A model generated the notes under the pieces. It was not told where the DNA came from and ran no database searches. It worked only from the letters and a program-made list of their open reading frames with translations. Positions 26,520 to 33,405 of a stretch of 33,405 bases of DNA are shown piece after piece (the stretch's first letter is position 1; every line of letters begins with the position of its first letter). This stretch comes from CAZJHX01 sp964545715 (GTDB taxonomy: Bacteria > Myxococcota_A > UBA9042 > GCA-2863065). The stretch covers positions 1 through 33,405 of the forward strand of contig CAZJHX010000120.1 of NCBI GenBank assembly GCA_964545715.1, in the 5' to 3' direction. The position numbers and the translations under genes were made by a program.

Positions 26520-27562
26520 GGCCAGAGCGGCGGCGCGTCGAGCCCCAGCGTCTCCGGGTACCCCAACATCAGGTTCATCGACTGGATCGCCTGACCGGCG
26601 CCGCCCTTGACCAGGTTGTCCAGCGCGGCCTGGCAGGTCCAGGTGCCATCCACCACGCGACCGCCGACCTCTACATACATAGAGCCCTTGACGGCGTTGA
26701 CCTCGGGCAGGCGCTTCTCGAGTACCCGCACGAATGGGTCATCCGCATAGGCGGTCTGCAGGATGGCCTGGGCCTGTGTGTCATCGAAGTCCGCCGGCAC
26801 CTGAACAAACGCCACCGCCAGAATCCCGCGCTGAAGCGGTGCGCTGACGGGGATGAAGTCCAGCTTCAGCCCGATGGCGCCCTGCAGAGTCAACGTCTGC
26901 ACGATCTCGGGCATGTGTTGATGGTCCAGCGCGCGATACGCCTTGAGGTTGGTCGCACGCAGCGGATGGTGCGTCCCGATGCGCGGCGTCTGTCCGCTGC
27001 CGCTGCTGCCCGTCATCGCCACCACCTGCACCCGCGCCTCTCTCAGCAGGCCGGCCCGTGCGGCCGGCAGCAGCGCCAGGGTCACGCAGGTCGCGAAACA
27101 GCCCGGACTGGCGATGTGAGTGGCGTTGGCGATGTTCTCGCGCTGCACCTCGGGCAGGCCGTAGGCAAAGCTGCCCAGCAGCTCGGGGTGTGCGTGCGGA
27201 CCGTGGTAATACTGCGAGTACACGTCGGCATCGAGCAGACGAAAGTCACCGCTCAGGTCGATGACCTTTACGCCGGACTCGATCAGGGGCTGCATGAGCG
27301 TCGCCGCGACGCGATGGGGCACGCCCAGAAACACCAAATCGACGTCCTGCGCAGCCTGTGCCGGGGTCATCTCCTCAAAAATGAGGTCGGTGCGACCCAG
27401 CAGGCTCTGGTGCACGTCGCCGACGCGCTCCCCGATGTGGTCGATGGCGCCCACCTTCACGACCTCGACGGCCGGATGGAAGAGCAGGTGTCTGAGAAGC
27501 TCGGCGCCACCGTATCCGGTACCGCCCAGCAGGCTCACGCGCGTCTTGCTGGTTGCGTTCAT
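26516..27562 (-). CDS. argC: N-acetyl-gamma-glutamyl-phosphate reductase
   Basis: ArgC reduces N-acetylglutamyl phosphate to the semialdehyde with NADPH, the third step of arginine synthesis. The 348-residue protein has an N-terminal Rossmann motif (LLGGTGYGGAELLRHL), the catalytic Cys155 (SPGCFAT) and the family sequences LSGDFRL, YGLPEVQRE, GSSGSGQ and HQHMPEI. The ATG at 27562 is preferred over an upstream one at 27598 because the Rossmann fold follows directly and TATAGT lies seven bases before it, implying a leaderless start. No Shine-Dalgarno. First gene of argC-argB-sppA-FHA. No ArgR box recognised. Confidence 0.96.
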   Translation of the reverse strand: MNATSKTRVSLLGGTGYGGAELLRHLLFHPAVEVVKVGAIDHIGERVGDVHQSLLGRTDLIFEEMTPAQAAQDVDLVFLGVPHRVAATLMQPLIESGVKVIDLSGDFRLLDADVYSQYYHGPHAHPELLGSFAYGLPEVQRENIANATHIASPGCFATCVTLALLPAARAGLLREARVQVVAMTGSSGSGQTPRIGTHHPLRATNLKAYRALDHQHMPEIVQTLTLQGAIGLKLDFIPVSAPLQRGILAVAFVQVPADFDDTQAQAILQTAYADDPFVRVLEKRLPEVNAVKGSMYVEVGGRVVDGTWTCQAALDNLVKGGAGQAIQSMNLMLGYPETLGLDAPPLWP

Positions 27563-27569
27563 CGCGCGG

Positions 27570-27575
27570 ACTATA
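27570..27575 (-). promoter_or_regulatory. -10 box of argC
   Basis: TATAGT on the minus strand (27575-27570) matches TATAAT at five of six positions. Seven bases separate it from the ATG at 27562, so the mRNA should begin at or next to the start codon. The -35 region is not clear. Confidence 0.45.
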
Positions 27576-27591
27576 GCGAATACGTGACCGA

Positions 27592-27620
27592 TTGACACGA
27601 TGGTGCGCGTTCGACATTGT
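27592..27620 (+). promoter_or_regulatory. promoter of the 27652 gene
   Basis: A perfect TTGACA (27592-27597), a 17-base spacer and a weak -10 CATTGT (27615-27620). Transcription would begin near 27627 and include the AGGAG ribosome-binding site before 27652. It lies in the 89-base gap with the divergent argC promoter. Confidence 0.5.
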
Positions 27621-27651
27621 GGTTTCGCAACGGCCCGTTCAGGAGAACTAA

Positions 27652-27978
27652 ATGCCCTTTGCTTGGAACGACGCGCCCACCCGTGGCGCCACGCCCGACC
27701 GCTTTCGGGAGCAGCACGTGCGGGGCATCCGTCAACGCGCGCGCCTGCTGTGCAACCTGAAGTTCAGCGAGGCTGACGCCATCGATAGGATCACACGCGC
27801 GCTGCGTTGGGAGTTCGACAGCGACTTCGCGACCACGCCGGTGCCGGCGTTTGTGGACGAGGTACCGGCGCTTGTCAGCGATGTGTACGCTTTTGCCCGA
27901 CGCGGCAAAGACGCCCCCGCCAAGAAGAAGGGGGTTGCGAAGAAGAAGACCGGCGGCAAAAAGAAAAAGAAGAGCTGA
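27652..27978 (+). CDS. small protein with Lys-rich histone-like tail, unknown function
   Basis: The protein has 108 residues. AGGAG stands before the ATG at normal spacing and a good -35 lies upstream. Residues 1-83 form a mostly helical core (HVRGIRQRARLLCNLKF, then ITRALRWEFDSD and VDEVPALVSDVYAFARR). Residues 84-108 are a basic tail made of Ala/Gly and Lys (DAPAKKKGVAKKKTGGKKKK), like the disordered tails of histone H1-like or HU-extended proteins. The tail suggests nucleic acid or polyphosphate binding. I recognise no family. It lies 11 bases before the gene at 27990 and they probably form an operon. Confidence 0.7.
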   Translation: MPFAWNDAPTRGATPDRFREQHVRGIRQRARLLCNLKFSEADAIDRITRALRWEFDSDFATTPVPAFVDEVPALVSDVYAFARRGKDAPAKKKGVAKKKTGGKKKKKS

Positions 27979-27989
27979 GGGCCTGTGGC

Positions 27990-28724
27990 GTGATTTTCTC
28001 GCAGCCAGTAACCGAACTTGCCGACATCAACCTCTATGGGCGCGTCAGCGGCGACCGGCAGTGCCTGGTCGTGGCACTGCGGTACACAGCGGAAGCGGAG
28101 ACCGCGCTGGTACTGCCGCTGCCGGTCCGCAAGGGGTGCGGCGCGCACGAAGTCCGAACCTTGTCGATGGACCACTGCGGCTCGTTTTTTGCGTCGCTGG
28201 CCATGGGCTTCACGAGCGGACCCACCGCCAACCGGCGCGGGACCAGCGACGAGGAGGAGGACGCCCCCAAGACGGTGCGCTTCACGCGGGCGAGCGTGAA
28301 GAAGTCGGTATACGTGCCGACCATCACCGATTTCGCGGACGTCGACTGGCAGTGGAAGCTGCCGACGACCACGCTGGCGGCGCACCCCCAATACGGCAGC
28401 TTCGGCTTCATGCTTCACGTGCTGCCGGCCGGGACCAATGTGCGGGTCGGACCGGTGGCGCTGGACTTCCCCACGCGCGACCCAAGCCGGATCTTCTTTC
28501 CGACACTGCAGTCACGTGGCGGACCTGTGCCCCAGTCGGTGATGCAGGACTGCGTCCTGTACTGCCAGGACACACCCCGCCAGGGCTTGGACGAGACGCC
28601 GGATCCGGCCAGCAAGACCATGGTCGTGGCGCCGCCCGAGGCCATCCTGAACGTGCACCACGTGGTTCAACGCCAGGCGCTGTACGGCTCGACAGAGAAC
28701 CGCGACACCTGGATCGAGATCTGA
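27990..28724 (+). CDS. conserved-looking hypothetical protein
   Basis: The start is GTG at 27990, nine bases after GAGGG (27976-27980), which gives 244 residues; longer frames run into the preceding gene and are out of phase with it. The protein has no signal peptide or membrane segment and seems cytoplasmic and beta-rich (LVVALRYTAEAETALVLPLP, FGFMLHVLPAGTNVRVG). An acidic low-complexity stretch (SDEEEDAPK) lies near residue 90. Six cysteines are scattered (GCGAHE, DHCGSF, DCVLYCQD). No family recognised. The tight link with the Lys-tailed small protein suggests a shared role. Confidence 0.65.
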   Translation: MIFSQPVTELADINLYGRVSGDRQCLVVALRYTAEAETALVLPLPVRKGCGAHEVRTLSMDHCGSFFASLAMGFTSGPTANRRGTSDEEEDAPKTVRFTRASVKKSVYVPTITDFADVDWQWKLPTTTLAAHPQYGSFGFMLHVLPAGTNVRVGPVALDFPTRDPSRIFFPTLQSRGGPVPQSVMQDCVLYCQDTPRQGLDETPDPASKTMVVAPPEAILNVHHVVQRQALYGSTENRDTWIEI

Positions 28725-28743
28725 GCGCGCCCGCCCCCAACGA

Positions 28744-28773
28744 TAAATAACAAGCGTTCTCTCCCATTATTTA
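28744..28773. repeat. AT-rich 7-bp inverted repeat before the GGDEF/EAL gene
   Basis: TAAATAA (28744-28750) and TTATTTA (28767-28773) form perfect arms with a 16-base spacing, in an AT-rich patch unusual for this genome. It ends 10 bases before the extended -10 element, where a repressor or activator could bind. It might also act as a weak terminator of the 27990 gene. Confidence 0.4.
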
Positions 28774-28780
28774 CAGCGTG

Positions 28781-28789
28781 TGTTATAGT
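28781..28789 (+). promoter_or_regulatory. extended -10 element of the GGDEF/EAL gene
   Basis: TGT-TATAGT (28781-28789) matches the extended -10 TGNTATAAT at all but one position and ends six bases before the ATG at 28796. The mRNA would be leaderless. No Shine-Dalgarno is present. Confidence 0.55.
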
Positions 28790-28795
28790 CGGTGA

Positions 28796-30484
28796 ATGAG
28801 GGTTATGGTGGTCGAATCGGCCGCCGCCGCGGGCATGGTGGAGCGCGCGGTTGCAGACGCGGGGCACACGCTGATTCGGTGTGCCGACCGTAAAGCAGCC
28901 AAGGCCGTTTACACGACAGACCCCGCGCCGGCGATGATCGTTGACTGGAAAGTCGACGACGCCACACGCCTGATCAAAGAGATACGCCGCCTGCCCGACG
29001 GTGACTTCTGTTACCTCGTCGCTATCGCCACACCGGATGACGCCGGCGCGGCCCTCGATGCAGGCTGCGACGACTTCGTCCTCTCCGCGGACTGCTCCGC
29101 CGAGCTGCCGCTGCGCCTCCGAATCGCCTCTCGACGCGTTCAAGAGCGCGCGCGGCAACGCCAGGATCAGGAGCGGCTGCTGCACAACGCGTTTCACGAC
29201 CCGCTGACGGGGCTGCCGAACCGAGCGCTGTTCATGGACCGCCTGTGGCTCGCGGCCGAGCGCACCCGGCGCCGGGAGTTTCGCTATGCGGTGCTCTTCG
29301 TCGACCTGGATCGCTTCAAGCAAATCAACGACACGCACGGACACCCGACGGGCGACAAAGTGCTGAAGGAGGTCGGCGCGCGCCTGGAGAACTGCCTGCG
29401 CCCCGGCGACACCATCGCACGCTTCGGCGGGGACGAGTTCACGGTGCTGACGGAGAATGTGCGGGAGGCGCGCGACGCGATCAAAGTCGCCGACCGCATC
29501 CTGCTGGCCCTCTCGCGGCCCTTTGAATTGGGTGACCTGTCCCTGGACACCACAGCCAGCGTCGGCATCGCCTTGAGCTCGTCGGGATACGACGCCCCCA
29601 AAGACATCCTGCGCGCGGCGGATACAGCGCTCTATCGGGCCAAGGCCCACGGCGGCGGGCGGCGAGAGGTGTACGACGACGCCATGCAGAACCAGGCCAT
29701 GGAGTCGCTGCAGGTGGAGGTCGAGCTGCGCAAGGCGCTGGAGAAGGGCCAACTGCGGCTGCACTACCAGCCGGTGGTCGACCTGCCCAGCGGTCGCATC
29801 GAGGGCTTTGAGGCGCTGCTCAGATGGCAGCACCCCAAGCGCGGTCTGCTGCACCCGAGCGACTTTCTCGAGGTGGCGGAAGAGACCGGCTTGCTGGTGC
29901 CGATCGGGTGGTGGGCGCTGCGTGAGCTGGGCGAACAGCTGCAGACGTGGCGCGAGCTGGGCGCCGGGCCCGTGGCTATCGGGCTGAACCTGTCCGCGAT
30001 ACAGTTTCTGCACGCCGACCTGCTCCCCAAAGTGGATGAGCTGCTCTTGGAGTTCGGCATTCAACCGGGCGAGGTGTGGCTGGAGATCACCGAGAGCGTG
30101 ATCACCCATCACGAGCGCGAGGCGACCACGCGGATTCAGGCGCTCCACGACCGCGGACTCCAGGTGCATCTGGATGACTTCGGCACTGGATTCTCGTCGT
30201 TTACGCAGCTGCAGAGCTGCCCGCTGCACACGATCAAGATCGACGGCTCTTTCACCTCCACATTGACCACCGCCGGCGGCGACGGCGATCTGCTGGCCTC
30301 GATGGTCGCCCTGGCGCGCGCGCTGGGCATGCGCTCGGTCGTGGAGGGCGTGGAGACCGACAGCCAGCTTGAACAGGTGAGGCCGCTGGGGAGCGACGGC
30401 GTGCAGGGCTATCTGTTCTCACAGCCGCTGCCGCCAAAGAAGGCGGAGAAGTTGGTCCGCGACTCGGCCGTCTACCTGCACTGA
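28796..30484 (+). CDS. diguanylate cyclase/phosphodiesterase with pseudo-receiver
   Basis: The protein has 562 residues and can make and/or break cyclic di-GMP. Residues 1-120 fold like a receiver and keep Asp50 (IVDWKV), but the N-terminal acidic pair is replaced (VVESA) and the Lys near the end is missing, so phosphorylation by a kinase is doubtful. Residues about 130-300 are a GGDEF domain with intact GGDEF (211-215) and an inhibitory I-site RPGD (202-205) exactly five residues before. Residues about 310-550 are an EAL domain with EAL at 339-341 and typical NLSAIQF, ITESV, LDDFGTGFSS and KIDGSF motifs. Both enzyme activities seem possible. It is soluble and has no membrane segment. No phosphodonor gene is next to it. 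Confidence 0.92.
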   Translation: MRVMVVESAAAAGMVERAVADAGHTLIRCADRKAAKAVYTTDPAPAMIVDWKVDDATRLIKEIRRLPDGDFCYLVAIATPDDAGAALDAGCDDFVLSADCSAELPLRLRIASRRVQERARQRQDQERLLHNAFHDPLTGLPNRALFMDRLWLAAERTRRREFRYAVLFVDLDRFKQINDTHGHPTGDKVLKEVGARLENCLRPGDTIARFGGDEFTVLTENVREARDAIKVADRILLALSRPFELGDLSLDTTASVGIALSSSGYDAPKDILRAADTALYRAKAHGGGRREVYDDAMQNQAMESLQVEVELRKALEKGQLRLHYQPVVDLPSGRIEGFEALLRWQHPKRGLLHPSDFLEVAEETGLLVPIGWWALRELGEQLQTWRELGAGPVAIGLNLSAIQFLHADLLPKVDELLLEFGIQPGEVWLEITESVITHHEREATTRIQALHDRGLQVHLDDFGTGFSSFTQLQSCPLHTIKIDGSFTSTLTTAGGDGDLLASMVALARALGMRSVVEGVETDSQLEQVRPLGSDGVQGYLFSQPLPPKKAEKLVRDSAVYLH

Positions 30485-30497
30485 GCGCGCTCTAATC

Positions 30498-30506
30498 TGC
30501 TACCCT
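30498..30506 (+). promoter_or_regulatory. extended -10 element of the M23 lipoprotein gene
   Basis: TGC-TACCCT (30498-30506) has the TGN and the outer TA...T of a -10 element and ends six bases before the ATG at 30513, just as in the elements before 5151 and 28796. The hexamer itself is weak. No Shine-Dalgarno is present. Confidence 0.3.
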
Positions 30507-30512
30507 GTCGGC

Positions 30513-33405
30513 ATGCGGACGGTCGCAGTCAGCTTGCTGGCCTTGTTTTTCGCCGCGGCGTCAGCCGGGTGTGGCGACGACCCGCGCGTCCAGAGCGCGA
30601 CCCCGGGAGCTCCGGTCAACCCGCCGCAGAGCGACGCCTATGTGATCGGCCTGGACGACGGCGACGGTGGGTCCAGCGGCTTCTGCGCGGCCATGGACGA
30701 CGGCGCCTATTGCGATATGGGTATCTTGATCGTGTGCCTGGGTGGGGCTGAAACGGGCAGTACCGAGTGCCCGAGCGGCTGCATCAAGGCGCCCGGCGAC
30801 CTGCCCGACGTGTGCGCGGTTCCGCCGGACGATCCGGACAGCTTCTGCGCGGAGAAGGCCAAAGGCGAGTACTGCAACTTCAACACGCTGACGACGTGCG
30901 CCGGGGGTGCCCAGGTCGGGGCGACACCGTGCCCCCTCGGCTGCTCGGACGAGGGCGGCGCACATTGCGTGAGCCAGGAGTCAGACGAGTTCTGCGCCTC
31001 AAAGGCGGACGGGGCCTGGTGCGCGGGCGACGCGCTGGTCAGCTGTCAGGACGGCAAGATCTCAGCCAGCTATCCGTGTGCGCTGGGCTGCGTGCCCGCT
31101 CCGCCCGGTGAGCCGGACGCTTGCTCCAGCGAGGAGAACGCCGGCTTCTGTGAGGGCCTGGCGGACACAGCACACTGCGATGCGGACATGCTCTTCACCT
31201 GCGCGGGCGGCGCGGTCGTCGGAACCATCGAGTGCCTTCACGGCTGCGTGCAGATGCCCGGGGATCAGCCCGATATCTGCGGCCCCGGATCACAGCAGAC
31301 CTGGTGCTCGGACAAGGCGGACGGCGCGTGGTGCAAGGGCGACGCGGTCGTCCAGTGTTCCGGGGACGAGATCGTTGGCGAGGAGGCCTGCCCCTTTGGC
31401 TGCGTGGGCGACCAGGGAGGCGCCGCGTGTGCACAGCCGGACGACAGCTTCTGCGAAGGCAAGCAGAACGGCGCCTGGTGCAACGGGGAGAGCCTGGCCA
31501 CCTGCAAGGACGGCGTGATCGCCACACAGTTCGCGTGCCCGTGGGGGTGCTTGTCCATGCCCGCAGGGACGCCGGATGAGTGCGTGGCGGGCGGCTTCTG
31601 CACCGATGTCCCGGGCAAGTCCTCGCCCAGCCCGCCGAGCGGTGCGTGCGCCTACATGGACTGGAAGCTGTCGCCGGACGGCTTCTACCTGAACTCGAAG
31701 TTTGGGACGACCAACGACCCGACGACGCTGGGCAACTCGACGAGCTGCGGCTTCTTGCAGGGCCAATACAACGCCAACGGGTGCATCTACGACAAGCAGA
31801 CGGGCAAATGCCTGGACGGGGACAAGACGATCCCCTGGGTGCACGGGCACGTCGACTGGTCCTACGAGCAGGTCATCAGCGCGGTCAGCGCCAACATGGA
31901 TGGGGATGTCCCGTTCGGGCAGTTCTTTTATGTGGCGGGTGCGCAGCGCTTCAACTGCGGGACCCTGCTGCGTGTGAGCAACCCGCAGAACGGGCGCTGT
32001 ATCACGGTTTACGCGGAGGACGGCGGCCCCGGATCGAAGTACGAGTCCGCGCCCTATGGCGGCCGGCGCATCCTGGACGCGTCACCGGCGGTCGTGCAGT
32101 ACCTGCAGCTGGCCAAGACCGGGTGGAAGAGCTCCGACCTGGTGTACGTGGAGTGGGGGTTGGACGGAGACGCGCCCGGCAAAGCGTGCACGCCGTGTAC
32201 GTCGTCACCCGCGAAGCAGGGCAACGACGCGCCCAAGAGCCCGTTCGACCTCCTTCATATGGTGCCGTCGTGCGGCTCGAGCGGGGGCGACGGCGGTGGG
32301 TCGTGTCCGTCGGGCAACGGACTGTACTGCGGCTCCGGACCGGACCTGGACGCCAACACCCTGTACCTGTGCCAGAACGGCAACTACACGCCTCATGAGC
32401 AATGCGCCAACGGGTGCCAGCAGAACGACCCGGGCGTCAATGACTCGTGCACGGCCGGACCGGACGGTGGCGGCGAGTGTCCCTCGGGTGACGGCTTGTA
32501 CTGCGGCGGGCCGGTCGGCAAGGACAGCAACACGCTCTACTTCTGCTCGGGCGGCAACTTTGACATCGTGGAGAGCTGCGCCAACGGCTGCCAGGAGAAC
32601 CCGCCGGGGACCCAGGACGCGTGCAAGGACAGCACGCCCAACCCCGGCGGCAAGCTGGTGATGTGCAACCCGTTCAAGCCGTCCAAGCCGGTCACCTGCG
32701 GCTTCGGCTGTTACTCGGGCCACAAGGGCAGCGACTACTCCGCAGGCAACGGAACGCCGGTGTACGCCCCGATCGCCGGCAAAGTAACCAAGAAGGTGGA
32801 CACCGTGACGGGCCAGACGTGCGCGCCGAACTTCGGCAGCTACGTCAAAATTCAGCAGGGCGCGTACGAAGTGATCCTGGCGCACATGAACGCGGACATC
32901 CCCGTCAGCAAGGACCAGGACGTGACCAGCGATACGCAGGTCGGCAAGGTGTCCAACACGGGCTACACGCTGAGCTGGAACGGGTCGAGCTGGGTGTGCC
33001 AGCAGGGCGGCGGCTACCACCTGCATATGGAGGTGCGCAAAAACGGCGTGGCCTTCGACGCCTACACGTCCGGCGACGTGGTGTGGAGCGACTCGTGCAA
33101 AGACGCCGGGCCGGATATCGAGCCCGGACCAAGCTGCCCCAGCGGCAACGGCGCGTACTGTGGCGGCACCGTGGGCAAGGACGCCAACAAGCTCTACAAC
33201 TGCAGCGACGGCAGCTACACGGTGATTCAGACCTGCGCAAACGGCTGCCAGACGATGCCCGCGGGTCAGGCGGACAAGTGCAAGGACACTGATCCCGGGC
33301 CGTCGTGCCCCAGCGGCAACGGGCTGTACTGCGGTGGCTCCGTCGGCAAGGACGCCAACAAGCTCTACAACTGCTCCAACGGCAGCTACTCGGTGGCCCA
33401 GGACT
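30513..33405 (+). CDS. mosaic Cys-rich lipoprotein with RlpA-like region and M23 metallopeptidase (3' end beyond window)
   Basis: The frame is open from ATG 30513 to the window edge (964 codons seen). The signal peptide ends in SAGC (Cys20). Six Cys-rich repeats of 42-45 residues occupy about 57-357. A region resembling the double-psi barrel of RlpA/expansins follows at about 470-555 (CGTLLRVSNPQNGRCITVYA, then YGGRRILDASPAVVQYL). Two 49-residue repeats (CPSGNGLYCG ... CANGCQ) come next, then an M23 (LytM) domain with all zinc and catalytic residues: His737 and Asp741 (HKGSD), His791, and His836, His838 (HLH). At least two more 49-residue repeats follow. M23 enzymes cut peptide cross-links of peptidoglycan or other Gly-rich peptides. 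It should be a disulfide-rich cell-envelope or secreted hydrolase. No Shine-Dalgarno. Confidence 0.85.
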   Translation, partial: MRTVAVSLLALFFAAASAGCGDDPRVQSATPGAPVNPPQSDAYVIGLDDGDGGSSGFCAAMDDGAYCDMGILIVCLGGAETGSTECPSGCIKAPGDLPDVCAVPPDDPDSFCAEKAKGEYCNFNTLTTCAGGAQVGATPCPLGCSDEGGAHCVSQESDEFCASKADGAWCAGDALVSCQDGKISASYPCALGCVPAPPGEPDACSSEENAGFCEGLADTAHCDADMLFTCAGGAVVGTIECLHGCVQMPGDQPDICGPGSQQTWCSDKADGAWCKGDAVVQCSGDEIVGEEACPFGCVGDQGGAACAQPDDSFCEGKQNGAWCNGESLATCKDGVIATQFACPWGCLSMPAGTPDECVAGGFCTDVPGKSSPSPPSGACAYMDWKLSPDGFYLNSKFGTTNDPTTLGNSTSCGFLQGQYNANGCIYDKQTGKCLDGDKTIPWVHGHVDWSYEQVISAVSANMDGDVPFGQFFYVAGAQRFNCGTLLRVSNPQNGRCITVYAEDGGPGSKYESAPYGGRRILDASPAVVQYLQLAKTGWKSSDLVYVEWGLDGDAPGKACTPCTSSPAKQGNDAPKSPFDLLHMVPSCGSSGGDGGGSCPSGNGLYCGSGPDLDANTLYLCQNGNYTPHEQCANGCQQNDPGVNDSCTAGPDGGGECPSGDGLYCGGPVGKDSNTLYFCSGGNFDIVESCANGCQENPPGTQDACKDSTPNPGGKLVMCNPFKPSKPVTCGFGCYSGHKGSDYSAGNGTPVYAPIAGKVTKKVDTVTGQTCAPNFGSYVKIQQGAYEVILAHMNADIPVSKDQDVTSDTQVGKVSNTGYTLSWNGSSWVCQQGGGYHLHMEVRKNGVAFDAYTSGDVVWSDSCKDAGPDIEPGPSCPSGNGAYCGGTVGKDANKLYNCSDGSYTVIQTCANGCQTMPAGQADKCKDTDPGPSCPSGNGLYCGGSVGKDANKLYNCSNGSYSVAQD
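30681..31583 (+). repeat. six Cys-rich repeats of 42-45 residues
   Basis: Units begin near 30681, 30843, 30990, 31146, 31302 and 31449. Each reads roughly [FW]C-x(7)-[YWH]C, then a short stretch ending in C-x-[GD], then C-x(2)-GC and a final C, so every unit has six cysteines. The spacing is conserved while the sequence between the cysteines varies. Confidence 0.85.
32304..33405 (+). repeat. four 49-residue CPSGNG repeats flanking the M23 domain
   Basis: Units at 32304-32450, 32478-32624, 33135-33281 and from 33306 (cut by the edge) each begin CPSG[ND]G and contain YCG, a middle C, CANGC and a final C. The two units after the peptidase domain are nearly identical in DNA over their overlap (sharing GKDANKLYNC), a sign of recent duplication. 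More copies may follow beyond the window. Confidence 0.9.

Overview
The window comes from a GC-rich bacterial chromosome, most likely a myxobacterium-like lineage (Myxococcota or a neighbouring group of the former Deltaproteobacteria). This is inferred from four things: several cysteine-rich lipoproteins with Asp/Thr/Gly-rich linkers, a MYXO-CTERM-like C-terminus on one secreted enzyme, an FHA/sigma54-activator-like regulator with a Fis-type HTH, and the HDHPG-type Lgt. I saw no plasmid, phage, IS element, rRNA, tRNA or CRISPR array.

Layout. 1-845 (-): lipoprotein cut by the window edge. 991-3756 (+): radical SAM/DUF2344 protein. 3931-4350 (+): stand-alone ferredoxin:thioredoxin reductase-type catalytic subunit, convergent with a response regulator (4354-5151, -) and a somatomedin-B-like lipoprotein (5219-6148, -). 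6208-9726 (+): three-subunit molybdenum hydroxylase (Mo, 2Fe-2S, FAD). 9727-9888: large intergenic inverted repeat. 9889-13271 (-): DUF4139/OmpA-like lipoprotein, DUF503 protein and another lipoprotein. 13425-17672 (+): secreted agmatine/peptidyl-arginine deiminase-like enzyme, lgt, and a lipoprotein with PilN/PilO-like regions. 17669-19721 (-): fxsA-mpg-hemF. 19777-21066 (+): DUF368 polyprenyl-phosphate translocase-like protein. 21239-21877 (+): small outer-membrane barrel behind a good sigma54 promoter. 22096-27562 (-): argC-argB-sppA(barrel fusion)-FHA regulator, the last split from its HTH by an in-frame TAG. 27652-28724 (+): two unrecognised genes. 28796-30484 (+): GGDEF/EAL protein. 30513-end (+): very long Cys-rich lipoprotein with an RlpA-like region and an intact M23 peptidase domain, cut by the window edge.

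Themes. Much of the window concerns the cell surface: at least six predicted lipoproteins, a surface-anchored deiminase, Lgt (which lipidates such proteins), SppA fused to a barrel, a C55-P translocase and an M23 hydrolase. The rest is housekeeping (arginine synthesis, haem, base excision repair) and signalling (response regulator, c-di-GMP enzyme, FHA regulator). Many genes without a Shine-Dalgarno have a -10-like hexamer 6-10 bases before the ATG, which suggests that leaderless mRNAs are common here. The strongest leads are the amber-split FHA/HTH gene next to a sigma54 promoter, the surface deiminase, the mosaic M23 protein, and the eukaryote-like somatomedin B motif with its seven Cys repeats.
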